A stretch of 64,000 bases of DNA from contig NW_025777470.1 of NCBI RefSeq assembly GCF_021130785.1, forward strand, positions 23,063 to 87,062, read 5' to 3'. How positions within the stretch are numbered: the stretch's first letter is position 1; each line of letters begins with the position of its first letter. The notes under the pieces are model-generated. The model was not told the origin of the DNA. It made no database searches and was given only the letters and a program-made list of their open reading frames with translations. Both the position numbers and the translations under genes were made by a program. Of the stretch, positions 1 through 11,679 are shown one piece after another. The DNA is from Homalodisca vitripennis (Eukaryota > Arthropoda > Insecta > Hemiptera > Cicadellidae).

Positions 1-1640
1 TTTTATTTGCACGAACTTCCAAAAACCGCAAACAATAATTTAGAATTAAATATTTGACTGTAAGTTGTTATATAGAGTTTGGAAAAGTATACATTCACAC
101 ATAGTTATTGATTTGCCCTGAGTATATGTCATGTTCTAATGAAATTAGATAATAAAGAATGTTTTTTAACACAAACCAAGCCCATTGTTATAAAATGTAT
201 GTGAGTTACCTTTAGTAACTCATTTATTACGTACGGAGGAGATATTTTAAACGGTGTTTATAACTGTAGCCGAAATCAGAGTTTTAGTAACTACTTTACA
301 TGCGACCAATAACTTTATTCATGTAAAGTTTCAAGATGATGCAATTTCTAAAAAATTATAAATTACTAAACATGAATTTTCTATAATAAGTGTAAAATCT
401 ATATTTTACAAATTAACTTAAATTCATAAACAATTTCCAGTTTGATATTTCGATATTTTTTATCTTCTGATATCACATAATGTTGAAATATGACATATAT
501 GCCTAATGACTGACATAGAATAAATATATCGTTAGCATAAAGATCGGACATGCATGGGTAAAAATAGTGTTTTTCCATTAAAAAAATCGATAGAAAATAA
601 ATTTTATTCCAATTTTAACGTTATTCAATCGTGAGAGTTATAAGAGACAAACTTCTTTAACGCAAATGTTCGACGTTTTTTACCCGGTTGATATGGGAGT
701 ATAATGGTTGAGACTTTTAGTGCAACATTATGGCACTTACGAGGTAACATTATCTATTATCTAAAATTTGCACTACTAGGTAATATTTAGTTTGCGTTAC
801 TAGCCTGTACATATTTTAATAATCATGTAAACAAATGAGCCTTTTTAAATGTAAATAATATGTTTCTAACGCAAATTAAATTACCCTAAAGAACTAAATG
901 CTTATGAAGAAATATCGAACTCGATATTACGAAATAACTAAATTTATTTATTATTAGGTTGTTAAAACTATATATAAGTATACGTTTATTGTGTGTATTA
1001 ATTATTATTTTTGTTACCTTAGAGTATGTATAAAAAGAATTACATTTTAATTTCCCACTTTATATTCATGTTTTTAAAATGTGACTTGCTTTACATTATA
1101 ACATATTACTATATTGTTATTGTTATAATATTTTTAAATTGTTTACTATGTTATGACTTATTTTATTATTTACCAATTTACTAGTACTATATTGACTAGT
1201 TTCTACTAGGATGGTTTTTGTACTATTTTAGTGAATATTAATCACCTGTTTACGAATAAATTGAATATACAGTAGTATAATTACGTTTATATTGATGGAT
1301 ATTCTTTCATAATTACTCTAAAATTTTTTTACAGTTGGAAATAAAATAAATAAATATAATAAATATATTGAAAAATAAATAGCGCAAACCAAAATCCAAG
1401 TGAAATGGACTTATAAATACAACATTATTTTCTTACTTCATGTGTAAGATATCTGATTTCGTAAAATTGTACCACTCACACTATAACAAGATCTTCTAAC
1501 CTGTAAACCCTCCGATGCACTCCCGCACCCTCCTCTCCGTCTGTAGTCCTTACCAATCAGCTTTGTGTCCTTTAACAGTTACGTGTCGTGATTACAAATA
1601 TATTGCGTTTCAGACTTTAATTTTGGAGTATTAGCATTAT
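1..1640 (+). repeat. Alpha block, copy 1
   Basis: This aligns along its whole length with 62363-64000 and more loosely with 18512-19700. Two islands are best kept: 681-790, where a 47-base run is identical to the copy starting near 63058, and 1500-1600, a GC-richer stretch containing an NF-Y-type ACCAATCAGC site. No reading frame is shared among the three copies. Confidence 0.8.
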
Positions 1641-1678
1641 TATCTCAATTTTGATTTTGTGATTTATTTTTTCCATGG

Positions 1679-1775
1679 TATATAAATATAAGTAAATAAA
1701 TACATATGTGTGTGTATATATATATACACATATATAAATTATACACACATATATATTTATTTACTTATATTTATG
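1679..1775. repeat. AT-rich foldback with TG/CA core
   Basis: The left side contains ATAAGTAAATAAATACATAT followed by a TG run. The right side contains the reverse order, with a CA run followed by ATATTTATTTACTTATAT. The segment can fold back on itself. A related half-copy lies at about 1815-1850. It could be a small MITE or an expanded microsatellite. Confidence 0.5.
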
Positions 1776-1945
1776 TATATTAAATTAAATAAGGCTATTG
1801 GCATTTATAAAATTTTATATATATAAGTAAATAAATACATATATGTGTATATTGTATTTATAAATATATATATATAAATACATAATTGTAAAATATATAT
1901 ATATATTCACAATTAAATAAATCTATTGCCATTTATACAATTTTA

Positions 1946-1950
<5 letters not shown>

Positions 1951-1994
<44 letters not shown>
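1951..1994. repeat. (AT)n then (AC)n microsatellite
   Basis: Alternating AT for about 36 bases, ending in a short AC run. Confidence 0.95.
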
Positions 1995-2141
1995 TATTCT
2001 TTAAAATCTAATATTCATCCCATTATAAAACAAATTAGTTGTAAAATGTAATTATTAAAAATATATAACAATATTATTATGAATTACGTAAAAGTATTAA
2101 AACTTGTATTTACATAGTACTAAATTGATAAACTAATTGGT

Positions 2142-2212
2142 TTTATATGTATATATATTTTATTATATATATTATTTGTGTATATTGTATATATATATTA
2201 TATATATATATG

Positions 2213-2295
<83 letters not shown>
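2142..2295. repeat. (AT)n microsatellite
   Basis: About 150 bases of interrupted AT dinucleotides. The apparent Tyr/Ile-rich reading frame here is an artefact of the repeat. Confidence 0.95.
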
Positions 2296-2299
2296 CGTG

Positions 2300-2694
2300 A
2301 CTCATGGTATAAATCACAATGAAACTTTTGAAAATACATAATATTCACTCAAACCTATTCGGCAAGTACATACAAATTCAAACCCAATTTACCTCAGAAC
2401 ATTAGAACAAGCACACCAATTGGTTTTAAAGAGCAAAATTCCACATGGACTCAACATCAGATAACTTAGCCAAAAACGTCTAAATTTGAAATCAACATAT
2501 GGAACAATTGTTTAGTTCATGTCATCTGTATTTATTATTATTACTTATTCACTGTTTATTTACTTTCGTTTGTACTGTTTTCTTTTATATTTTTATATTT
2601 TATACAAATTTTTGCACCTGAAGACGGTTTTCACCGAAATATAGTGCCAATGTTTTAAAAACACTTTGTTTTAATTGTAAAGTAATTTACTACA

Positions 2695-2698
<4 letters not shown>
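2300..2698 (+). mobile_element. Possible 3' end of a LINE or Penelope-like element
   Basis: At 2618-2640 the sequence reads CTGAAGA, then a short hairpin (CGGT, loop TTTC, ACCG), then AAAT. CTGAAGA plus hairpin plus GAAA-like strings are common near the 3' ends of Penelope-like elements and some LINEs, and resemble a hammerhead ribozyme core. Downstream there is a short A/T-rich tail that runs into an AT microsatellite. No protein remnant is visible upstream. Confidence 0.3.

Positions 2699-2754
<56 letters not shown>
2699..2754. repeat. (AT)n microsatellite
   Basis: Uninterrupted AT dinucleotides with a single phase break. Confidence 0.95.
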
Positions 2755-2801
2755 CTTATTTATCTACTTTCAATAAACATTGAATCAAAAAGTACTTAAA
2801 T

Positions 2802-2870
2802 TGCTTTGGTGTAATGGTAGCACATTCACCCAGCAAGTGAGAGATCCGGGTTTGAGTCCTGTCGGAGCAA
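2802..2870 (+). repeat. tRNA-like sequence 1 (SINE head or tRNA relic)
   Basis: A 7-bp acceptor can form between TGCTTTG (2802-2808) and CGGAGCA (2863-2869). There is a D-arm-like GTGTAATGGTAG (A-box position), an anticodon-like stem TTCAC/GTGAG, and a T-arm-like CCGGGTTTGAGTCC (B-box position). The loop would be CCAGCAA, with C instead of the near-invariant U33, and the T stem is mismatched. A working tRNA is therefore unlikely. AGTACTT upstream and AAGTACT downstream extend the acceptor helix. It is probably a tRNA-derived SINE or repeat; a related copy lies 260 bp downstream. Confidence 0.6.
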
Positions 2871-3062
2871 GTACTCTTTCTCATTAAATGTTAATTGAAA
2901 TTATATTCTGCTATTTCCGTTAATACAAATTTTTATTAATGTAAATAAAAATCGTTTGACAGGTATTTGGTGTTGTAATCATATTTTACAATAGTTTGGT
3001 TATTAAAACTCATATGTGACAGATACGGCCAAGTAAAATATAATTGAATCGTAAATAGTAAG

Positions 3063-3133
3063 GGCTCGGTGGTGTAATAGTAGAACATTCACCCGGTAAG
3101 TGAGAGATCCGGGTTCGAGTCCCGGCGGAGCAA
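3063..3133 (+). repeat. tRNA-like sequence 2 (SINE head or tRNA relic)
   Basis: Direct repeat of the tRNA-like sequence at 2802. The T arm is perfect (CCGGG, TTCGAGT loop, CCCGG) and the A and B boxes look intact. The anticodon-like loop CCGGTAA again lacks U33. The acceptor is imperfect (GGCTCGG against CGGAGCA). About 40 bases of 3' flank (TTGAAATTA-type sequence) are shared with copy 1, which suggests a short repeat body rather than two independent tRNA genes. Confidence 0.6.
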
Positions 3134-3229
3134 GTAATTTTTTGATTCAATTTTTATTGAAATTAAATTCAACTAATGTAATTTATACAAATTTAATGAA
3201 TAGATGTATATATATTTGTATTCTATCAA

Positions 3230-5420
3230 CCCCGCTGACGATTTAAAATCACTAACAACAAAAACGAACCTTAAAATAGGTAACAAAATAAATCTTGAGA
3301 ACTAAACGTATTTAGATTATTTATAAATCGGTCTTATGATGGGATTCATTTCGTTTTCACCGATCAAAACTTTCAGATCACAATACCACAATTTTAATAT
3401 GAATTAAATTGATAAATATATATTTGGGCTTACAACATATAATGTGCGATATGTGTATCATGGCGTATCTTTAGTAATTTAATTCGATTCAATAAAAAAG
3501 TTGTAACTGGGGGTACTTATATATTGTATATATATATATAATATATATATATATATATACATGGGATACACCCTATTCATTAGCTGTCCTCATATTTAAG
3601 TATATTAAGATATTTGGGGTTTAGTTTTGTGGGAAAAGTGCATTTTACATATTTCATAACACCGAAAAATTTTCGTTTTACAGTGAATCATTATCTACTA
3701 ACTTGCTAAATTAAATAACATTACCACATTATACACGAATTTATGATTTTAAGGATACGAAGAGAATTCCATGATTTCGCAAATCCAATTTTAGAAACTA
3801 AAAACTGGCATAGAGTTTGATTTTAATTTTTAATTCAGTAACATTATCATCACAACAATAAATGCGAATAATGAAGATATAAATATATTATAAGTACTAC
3901 AAGATGCAATTACATTTTTTATGGCGCTACATTACCTTCCAAAAAACAAAGATAGAAGGATTGTTAAAAAATATAAACTAAACAAAACTGTTCGTTCAAG
4001 AAGACAAATATTTTGTAATACGTTGTTCAGATTGTCAAATATTTTCCTTCTCCCGGTTTTTAACATCATATCCCTACGGATAAGTCAATGTACGATGTAT
4101 GTAGCTAAAAAACAGTACTTGGTTCTTTGTTACATTCTGCTGCAAAACCTTTTCCAACTTAGTTTTATTATTATACATTTTGAGTTTAGTCATATACAAG
4201 AGCATAAAATTAACTGTAAGGGATACCTGTAAGACTCTGTATGTGACTAAATATTTTTAATTTAGATGTTATTGTAACGTGAATATCACTTACCAAATGT
4301 TTAATTATTCCTTAGAATTAAACACTTTATTCTTTCCATATTCATAACTTAAAGAAAAATTAATCTTAAGTACCGAATAAATATTTGTAAAATTTGATCC
4401 ATTCATTAAAACTGAAGAAAACAAACATATTTAATTTTTTCGTACAACAGTTTTAATCAAGTAAAGCGATGAATTTAAAAAATATATTAACACAATTAAT
4501 TCAATGGTTTCACAATCAATGTAGTTTTATTTATGGCATTAATTTAATTGCCTATTGTATTTTAACCCAAAAAGTCTATATTAAAATTTAGAAAATAAAC
4601 TTGTTTTTGAAAATAAAGAATTATGAGTTATAGAACAACGTGAAGTTAATTGTTTATTTTACCTTTCAATATCTTAGCCTAACTTCAGTATCCTCATTCT
4701 CCTTTAGATTATAGAGAGCAATAACGATGTTGGACCTTTCGTGGATGTAAATATCGTCCTTGGAATAATTTCCAAGATCACTTTTAAGTAATAATGGCTT
4801 TTTCAGAGCCAGTTTTGTTTAAATTTTAGTTAATGTTTTTAGATTATACTTGATATTATCAACACTTCTTTAAACTTTATAAAATATAAATCAAAGCGTA
4901 GAGACTTACAAGTGTTATTGGTATTTTGTTGTAACAGAATACATCGACGGAAATATTTCCGTTTGATTAGTATTTTGCTATTTAGAAAAGTAAATTTCTG
5001 TGATATTTTTCACGCTTCAAATCCAAAGATGGAAGTATCCGTTATGGATATGTACTACATACACTATATTTTACAGTTGTATCATAAGAATGAGTTAAAT
5101 AAATCATCCTACGTAATAAATTAAATTTTTATTCCAATCCCACTTTAGAGAATAACAGTAGACTATTATTAGATGATCCTCCTACCATCATTATTGAAAA
5201 AATTACATTAGTACATAGGAACGTAACTTCCCTTCGAGGCTACAATAATATCAAACGTTGTAAAAATATACCTTTCTTTCATTCAAGCTGGAAGAGACAA
5301 TTTTAAAGATTTGCTTGGAAAGATTTTTGCGTTTCATCATATTACAACCATATAAGGTAGAAAGACACCTTAAAACCTAAGTTCAAAATAATTTTTAAAG
5401 TTAAGATTTATACATTTTTA
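3230..5420 (+). repeat. Beta block, copy 1
   Basis: Matches 20960-22340 and 49600-50900. The best-kept part is 3955-4160, where a reading frame stays open in all three copies, with shared residues around RRIVK, NIFLL, FNI and SLRI. The rest is AT-rich and drifts. It contains the (AT)n run at 3520-3559. The end, after about 4.7 kb, diverges from the other copies. Confidence 0.65.
3520..3559. repeat. (AT)n microsatellite
   Basis: AT dinucleotides with one interruption, inside beta copy 1. The other beta copies lack it. Confidence 0.9.
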
Positions 5421-5600
5421 AAAAAATTCCCCACTTCACCTATTGTCAGTAGGTGTTCTCAGATAAAAATTGATCTTACGCAACTAAAGAGGAAATGGCA
5501 CATTGAAGAAAAGAAAGTTTAAAAGAGTGGCTGTACGTATGGAACACAAATGAATTAAAAATTAAACCCACTTAATAAATATTCTGTTAGATATTATTAG

Positions 5601-5607
5601 TATATAT

Positions 5608-5672
<65 letters not shown>
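5601..5672. repeat. (AT)n microsatellite
   Basis: About 70 bases of AT dinucleotides. The flank just after it (CAGCAAAGCCTGTTACGCAA) resembles 30165-30190, where GCGAAGTCTGTTACGCAA occurs. Confidence 0.95.
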
Positions 5673-6049
5673 AGGGTTCAGCAAAGCCTGTTACGCAACA
5701 CTTTTTAAACTAAATAAATAATATTTTCTCGTATACACGAACCTGTAAAGATTATACTACGTGTCTATTGTTTGGTGTACACTAAAATACATTAATACAA
5801 CTTTGTTTATTATATTATAGAACTTGGAATGTAATAATAGCATTCTCTAAATTATATTATAGACGCTAAATAATTATTTGAATATAATATTATGTAGTAG
5901 ATTTTAATACAAGGGAATCATTATAGAATATACATTTTTAATATTTGTATATACAGTATTTGCCAATATACCTCAATCTATTAGTTATATCGGCTATAAA
6001 ATACATTTCTATAGTTATCATATTAATCACGTTGTACCAATTGTAGTAA

Positions 6050-6300
6050 ATTGTAATTGTGGGGTAACTGGATTACCGGTGGAAGGATTAGGCCCAGAAG
6101 AATGATAAGGACTGGACAATACAAAGGAGGCTTCTATCAGCGAGGCGCGCATCGCAGATGGGAGTGTTTGATAACGGAATTGAGTGGTGGGGTGAGGTAT
6201 ACGTGCCGTACCTCCCGTCTCAGTTGGTCAGTAGTAGCAGTAACGAGTAAAGTGCTTAGAGTTATTCTTGCTAATCGTCATCGAACCTGCGGATGCTTTC
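6050..6300 (+). other. GC-enriched island, possible LTR or promoter relic
   Basis: This 250-bp segment is clearly GC-richer than its flanks and has no counterpart in the other units. It includes TCTCAGTTGGTCAG, which fits an arthropod initiator (TCAGT), followed by a leader-like AT-rich region with a 26-bp repeat. An 84-codon frame crosses it but matches no family I know. It could be an LTR fragment or an ancient promoter. Nothing decides between these. Confidence 0.3.
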
Positions 6301-6309
6301 AGCAATTTT

Positions 6310-6410
6310 AATTCTCTAACAGTAAAGAATTCTTTAATTGTGTAACACTGAAGAATTCTTTAATTCTCTAACACTGAAGAATTCTTAAAAAATTCTAACA
6401 CTGAAAAGAA
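6310..6410 (+). repeat. 26-bp tandem repeat, about 3.8 copies
   Basis: The unit contains TCTAACACTGAAGAATTC and recurs at 6310, 6336 and 6362, with a degraded fourth copy from 6388. It is a short minisatellite directly after the GC-enriched island. Confidence 0.85.
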
Positions 6411-9400
6411 GTAATATTTAAAGTAAAGTAAAGAAAATTAGTAGCTAAATAAAATTGAATTTTGAAGATAAATTAAAGTGAAGAATTGCCAGATCAGTTT
6501 AGAGTGTGAAAGTTTTGAATTTTGAAAATTGATTAAAAGACAAGCTGTAAGAACGTTGTACATTTTTGAGTGACGAATATATTACAATTTTGAATTTAAA
6601 AGTCATCAAGAAGTTTTTATTTTAATTTTAAATCCAGTAATTATTTTCAAGAAGAAGTTTTATTTTTGCTTGAACTTTATTTATTTCAGAAGATTTTCTT
6701 TTCCTTTTTGAACTTTTACAAAAGTTTAAATTTCAAAGCTAACCTCTCATGTGCCCAGTAAAACCGGTACATCGTTACTTTAATAAACAGAAATGGGCTT
6801 GATCAGTGAGAAAAGAAGTAGTGGTTTTTAAAATAAATGACAGAATTGTAAGATACTAGAGACTGCTCAATCAGCTGGAACATTTAGTATTCATATAAGT
6901 GCACCGAGATTATATTTGAACAGTTTTAGGTACCATCGAGCTTCATATAAGCAAAAGTGTCAAACATTTTAGTAAAACTCTCTAGGAATAAATAACTCAC
7001 ATTTACCTTTCAAGTCCAGAAAACTTTTAAAGTTAATACCTCCAAGAGCAGTTTCCCAATGCCCAGATATACAGATATGAGAAATTTCCTAAGAATATGA
7101 GCAGGGATATCCTGGGCTATCGCCTGGAATATTTTAAAGGAAGAAGACAACTTCCAGAGGATTACTTTTATGTTCATGTTTTGATGAAATTTATGAAGCT
7201 AAATTTAAATTAAATTTTGAAATATTAGAATTTTCATTATTAAGTTAATTACGAACAGTATTCCTTTCTTGTGGTATTTGAAATGAAAATGTTTAAGTAA
7301 AAGGACGGTACCATTTAGTAAAGAATAAATAAAACTAGATATATTCTTGTATTAATAACGTGCTGTTCATAAAATCTCCAATTTAAACACTTTATAAGTT
7401 TAACAAAAATTTAATGAAAATAGATGCGATTTTTTACAATTTCACTCACCTATCCACCAGCTGATGTTGTTTCTTGAAAGGGGATTTATAAAATACAACG
7501 TCCATAGAAAGTAATAAGGAGAATATATCGAGACATATATATTGTAATCACTAAACTACATGATACAATTTTAACGGATGTACTATTAACAATATATATT
7601 TGTATTAGAGATTCGCATAGTGATAGTATTACCTGTCTGTGTATTTCGTAGAAATTGTACTGTTATAAATAATTGATTAAATTGTATTCGTCATCTTCAG
7701 TAATAATTAGATTAGGTTCAGTTTATTAAATACAGAGTACGGTAAGGTTACGGTTAGTAACTGTAATTAAATAATACAGAAAAACAATATTTTCGTATCT
7801 ATTCTAGTGATCAATAATAAATGTAAGCAGCATATAATGTTGTTATAAAGACACAATAATTACAATTTTGCTACGTTTAAATCGTAATGTCTTAACAATC
7901 AGGTAAAGAATATTATGTTCAAGTGCATAACAGAATCATCCGCAAACTATAAAACCTTATCTATATCGTCTGCCTGTTCAAAAACATATCAAGAATGAAA
8001 CGGTCTATACTCTTGAAATCTTGCATGCAACCTTTGCAAATCCTGTGACGCACACGCGGTGTGGCTTACTCCTTGTATTAAGTGACTGATGATTTATTTT
8101 TTAGTAAGTAGTTTAATTTAAACTAAAGTAGGTCTTTGAGTTCTAAACTGCGCTTAGATTGGCTTTCTTTTGATAGAACACGTAAGTATTCAATAGATAA
8201 ATTAGCCGTTATTGATTTAAAGGGAATGGGTTATTCCATATAATTTTCATTAATTGATGCAATAGACAAACTATAAAAACTCCTTTTTATCTATGTAAAT
8301 ATAAATGTTATTACAATCGTAACATTTTGATATTCTACACTATTTTCATGACCAACAGTTTGTTATAGTATAATGTAGACATAGTGGATCACAACGACTT
8401 TTCAATATTAAGGTAACAAGATAATATATTACGATAATTGTGTTAAAACAATAAATATTGTTGTAATATTCGTTCCAATATTGTTTGTTTTATATTGTAG
8501 TATTACTTTAAATGTTAACGAGCACACTTGTAAATTTTTTGTACGTTTTCTTACATTAATGAAGTGTAGAATTGTATGTATTTATGGCTTTTATTTACTA
8601 GCTATACCATGTAATCTTTTACAATGATATTATCAAATACAGAATATTTATATAGATTAATCTTGCTAGAATAACGCATATATAATTATATTTTAAAAAC
8701 AACAAAAACAGCGCTAAGTTAAATTCTGTAAAACACTTTTCAAAACTAGAACAGAGTCTACTGGGAACCACAAAAGTATCATACTTCTTAAGCATGTGCA
8801 TCACACACACTTGTGTCCTCACATTTAATATGTTTATACTACTTTGAACACTCTACTATTTTTTCTACTGTAGTTATGTTATACATTCGGATTATTGCAT
8901 CGAAATGCATTTTTTTTGAGCAGTGAATTAATTCTAAAGCCTAAATTAGTTTAGAATTTAGTAGCGAATATCTAGTAAAGTACCTTAGAATGCTTTCTCG
9001 TTTATTTTTTACTGTATTCACTTTAATTTTAATTTTGTACAGTATTTAATTTTAGTAAATTAAAGTAAATTTTAATTTTAATTTAATTTAAACGTTGTTT
9101 TTGAAAACGGATGGAAAGCCAAAATATTTTCTTACCACAATCTGAGAAGTACAGATTTGAAGATAAGATACGATAAGTAGTTTAAATTACCATCCTTGAT
9201 TAAGGCTAGTTTATAATTAAGATATGTAGACGTTTAATGCAGTTTAAAAGAACTATACAATAAAAAAGACCAAGGGTATTTGGGTTGGTATCGCATTGTG
9301 ATAAATTTAAAAAGTGTTAATGCACAATCAATAATTGCTATTGTTAATTGATGAAAAAAAGATATCAAACCTTACTGTCACAAAGTTTAAATGCAGATGT

Positions 9401-10047
9401 TTCTAAAAGTATGGGACAGTAAAGCTACACAGCATAAAATTAATGCGGTAAAATGATATATTTTGAACTCAAATCGGAGAATTCCGTTAAAAGAGGATTT
9501 CTTCACGATACTAAGTCTTACTGGGTTCATAAATAAATGATGGTGCGACTAAATTAAATTCACTGTAAAATTTCAAAACCTTCACTTGTGCGTTAAAAAT
9601 GTCAGCTTTTAACGGTAAATGGTACAAATGTGCAAGTTTTGGTATTTTAGTTTACATTTTATAACTGAACATTCAGTTAATTCATTCAGTATTTATAATT
9701 TAAAGAATATCTTAATTTTAATATATATGGAAAAATAGCATCAGTCGAAAATTCTTACCATGTAGACGTACTTTTTGGGATTTTAAATACGTCCGTCTAT
9801 GTGAATTTGCCCCGTGGTATTCAAAAATTATCAATAAAAATATAATGGGAGTATTTTTATTTTCTTTCAAACAAGCCATTATTTTTATTGTTCCACTTTC
9901 CAAGATAAAAATTACTTCGCAAATGATAGAATAATATTTTCTGATCTCATCTCATCCCAGACCAATCAGTTGAAATAATTTAAATACATTTGAATAACGT
10001 TTCAGGTATAAAAGTTTTAACGAAAGAATTGAAGAAAAAAAGTACAA

Positions 10048-10200
10048 ACAGTAAAGTTCGGCGTCGTTGAGAGTTATTCAGCAACAAATCGCCCGCATAC
10101 AAACACCTGGTGGTGGTAGTGGGGTAGGGTTGGAAAGCCACATATGTCAGAGGGACATATGTTGGCCAACTCAAGTTATATAAATTTATCAGTTATTTTA
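10048..10200 (+). repeat. Theta island, copy 1
   Basis: From ACAGTAAAGTT onwards this matches 35225-35390. The central part (GAGAGTTATTCAGCAACAAA, then the CGCCCGCATACA and CACCTGGTGGTGGT segments) differs by one base over about 50. A shorter copy at 60450 keeps only the GTGGTGG half and what follows. The reading frames of the two copies differ, so it looks non-coding. Confidence 0.75.
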
Positions 10201-10479
10201 CTGTAACGCTTTACTGTAAAATGCATATAAAGCGATGAAATACTGCGACTTTTCAAATCAATATAGTTTTTATAATGTCTATAGTTTAACATCTTAATAA
10301 ATCACATTTTGTACGTTTGTCTACATTGGAGATATTAAAATGATTGTAATGCTAGTAATTTCATGTGTTAGTAGGAAAATCTATTAATGAGATGGAACTA
10401 CTGGCATAAAAACTAAAAATGGGTTTTGATTTTTGATGAAATTCATGGATAGTTTGAAATGACATCATAACTTTATTTT

Positions 10480-10700
10480 CGTGTAGCTTAAATGTTTTAG
10501 TCCTTGCGACGATCAAAGACACTGTTGCAGAGTTGGAAAGGTCAAAGTTTGTAATCACATTACGTGGTCAGGAGGAACGTACCGAATTAGTGGTCAGGTG
10601 GTCACAGGCGAACTGCACAGCTCAAGTTTTAATCTTGTACAACTGTAATCCTTATTTTGTTATTTTATCGTTGCTTTCAGGGTTAATCGAAATAATTTGT
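10480..10700 (+). repeat. Iota block, copy 1
   Basis: Matches 35700-35900. Shared segments include GTTTGTAATCACA, GAATTAGTGGTCAGG and ACAACTGTAAT. AT-rich and non-coding. Confidence 0.65.
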
Positions 10701-10929
10701 TGAGCGTTATTTTTATTCAAAAGGGCACATTATCGGCTAGCCCCTATTCTGACGCTGCATTGTTAATAAAATACTGAGGTTTTATATTATATTACATATA
10801 ATAACTGCGTATATATCGTGGTTCGTCTAAATTTATGTACTGCATAAATTTTTTTACTGAGGCTTAGATTGTGTGTGGCTCAGTGCTAAAAATACGATTA
10901 TCCGGATACTTATACTGATGGTTTATCTT

Positions 10930-11400
10930 TTATACTTATTATAGAGTGTGTTATCTGAAAAAAAAAAAAACAATCAGTAGCATATAAATATTTAATTGAA
11001 TTTTTTACAATCATAATCGTAGAATTTATATTTCATTAGAATTAAAACACAAATTCAAGTTCACACTGGGAAATAGTTTTGGATTTGTGTAAAACTGCTG
11101 TATATAAACGTAGTTTTATTATTTGACCTCATATTAAAAGCAAAACAACAGATGTAAGGCTGGCAGCTAACTCGCGTTCCATCTTAAGTGAAATTTATAT
11201 TTCGACAAAGCATGAAACTACTTATTTAAAAATAATTAAAACAAAGAAGGCCAAGATAATCCAAATGCAACAATGTGAAATAAGTTCTCTCTCTGTAATT
11301 AAGTTCTTATGGATTAAATAGCTATTAGACCGCCGTCATATGAAACTTGAATGTAATCCGCTGGTAAAGCATGTAGTAACAAAATAAAATAAAAATATAC
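10930..11400 (+). repeat. Kappa block, copy 1
   Basis: Matches 13890-14290 and 36200-36640 (shared AACAGATG and the GTGAAATTTATAT-like segment, then CATGAAACTA). It lies immediately before a lambda hairpin array in all three places. Confidence 0.65.
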
Positions 11401-11679
11401 AGATTGTCTGGAGTTGTTTTCATCTTTTCAAAGTCTCAGCATTGTAAAACAAAGTATATCTTTATTAAATTGGCATTATTTGAATAAATATTTCGATGTT
11501 TCAATTTTAAACATGTTGAATTATTTAAAGTTTGTGGTGCATGATCCATCTGCAATATTATTAAATACGAGATAACTTTAAAGAGGAACATATTCCAAGA
11601 AATATATCATTTTTTAATTTTAGGGGTACTAACAAAAAAATACCCCTATGTACATAGGTCGAAACAGATATTAATGTAC

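Larger units (their letters stand above)
5673..9950. other. Unique segment of unit 1, no gene recognised
   Basis: I found no match for this stretch elsewhere in the window. It is mostly AT-rich with no convincing coding sequence. A GC-richer island (6050-6300) and a 26-bp tandem repeat (6310-6410) are listed separately. A 38-codon frame at 7097-7213 (begins MSRDILGYRLEYFKGRR) is compositionally less AT-driven than its surroundings but too short to call. From 7.4 to 9.95 kb I see nothing beyond AT-rich sequence. Confidence 0.5.

Noticed and set aside
2137..2322. 61-codon frame rich in Tyr and Ile
   Set aside because: It is the translation of an (AT)n microsatellite.
2802..3133. Functional tRNA-Ala or tRNA-Thr genes
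   Set aside because: Anticodon loops lack U33, acceptor or T stems are mismatched, and the two copies share non-tRNA flanks, which fits a repeat better.
6057..6311. 84-codon frame in the GC-enriched island
   Set aside because: No recognisable family, no second copy to test; the length is what GC-richer sequence gives by chance.
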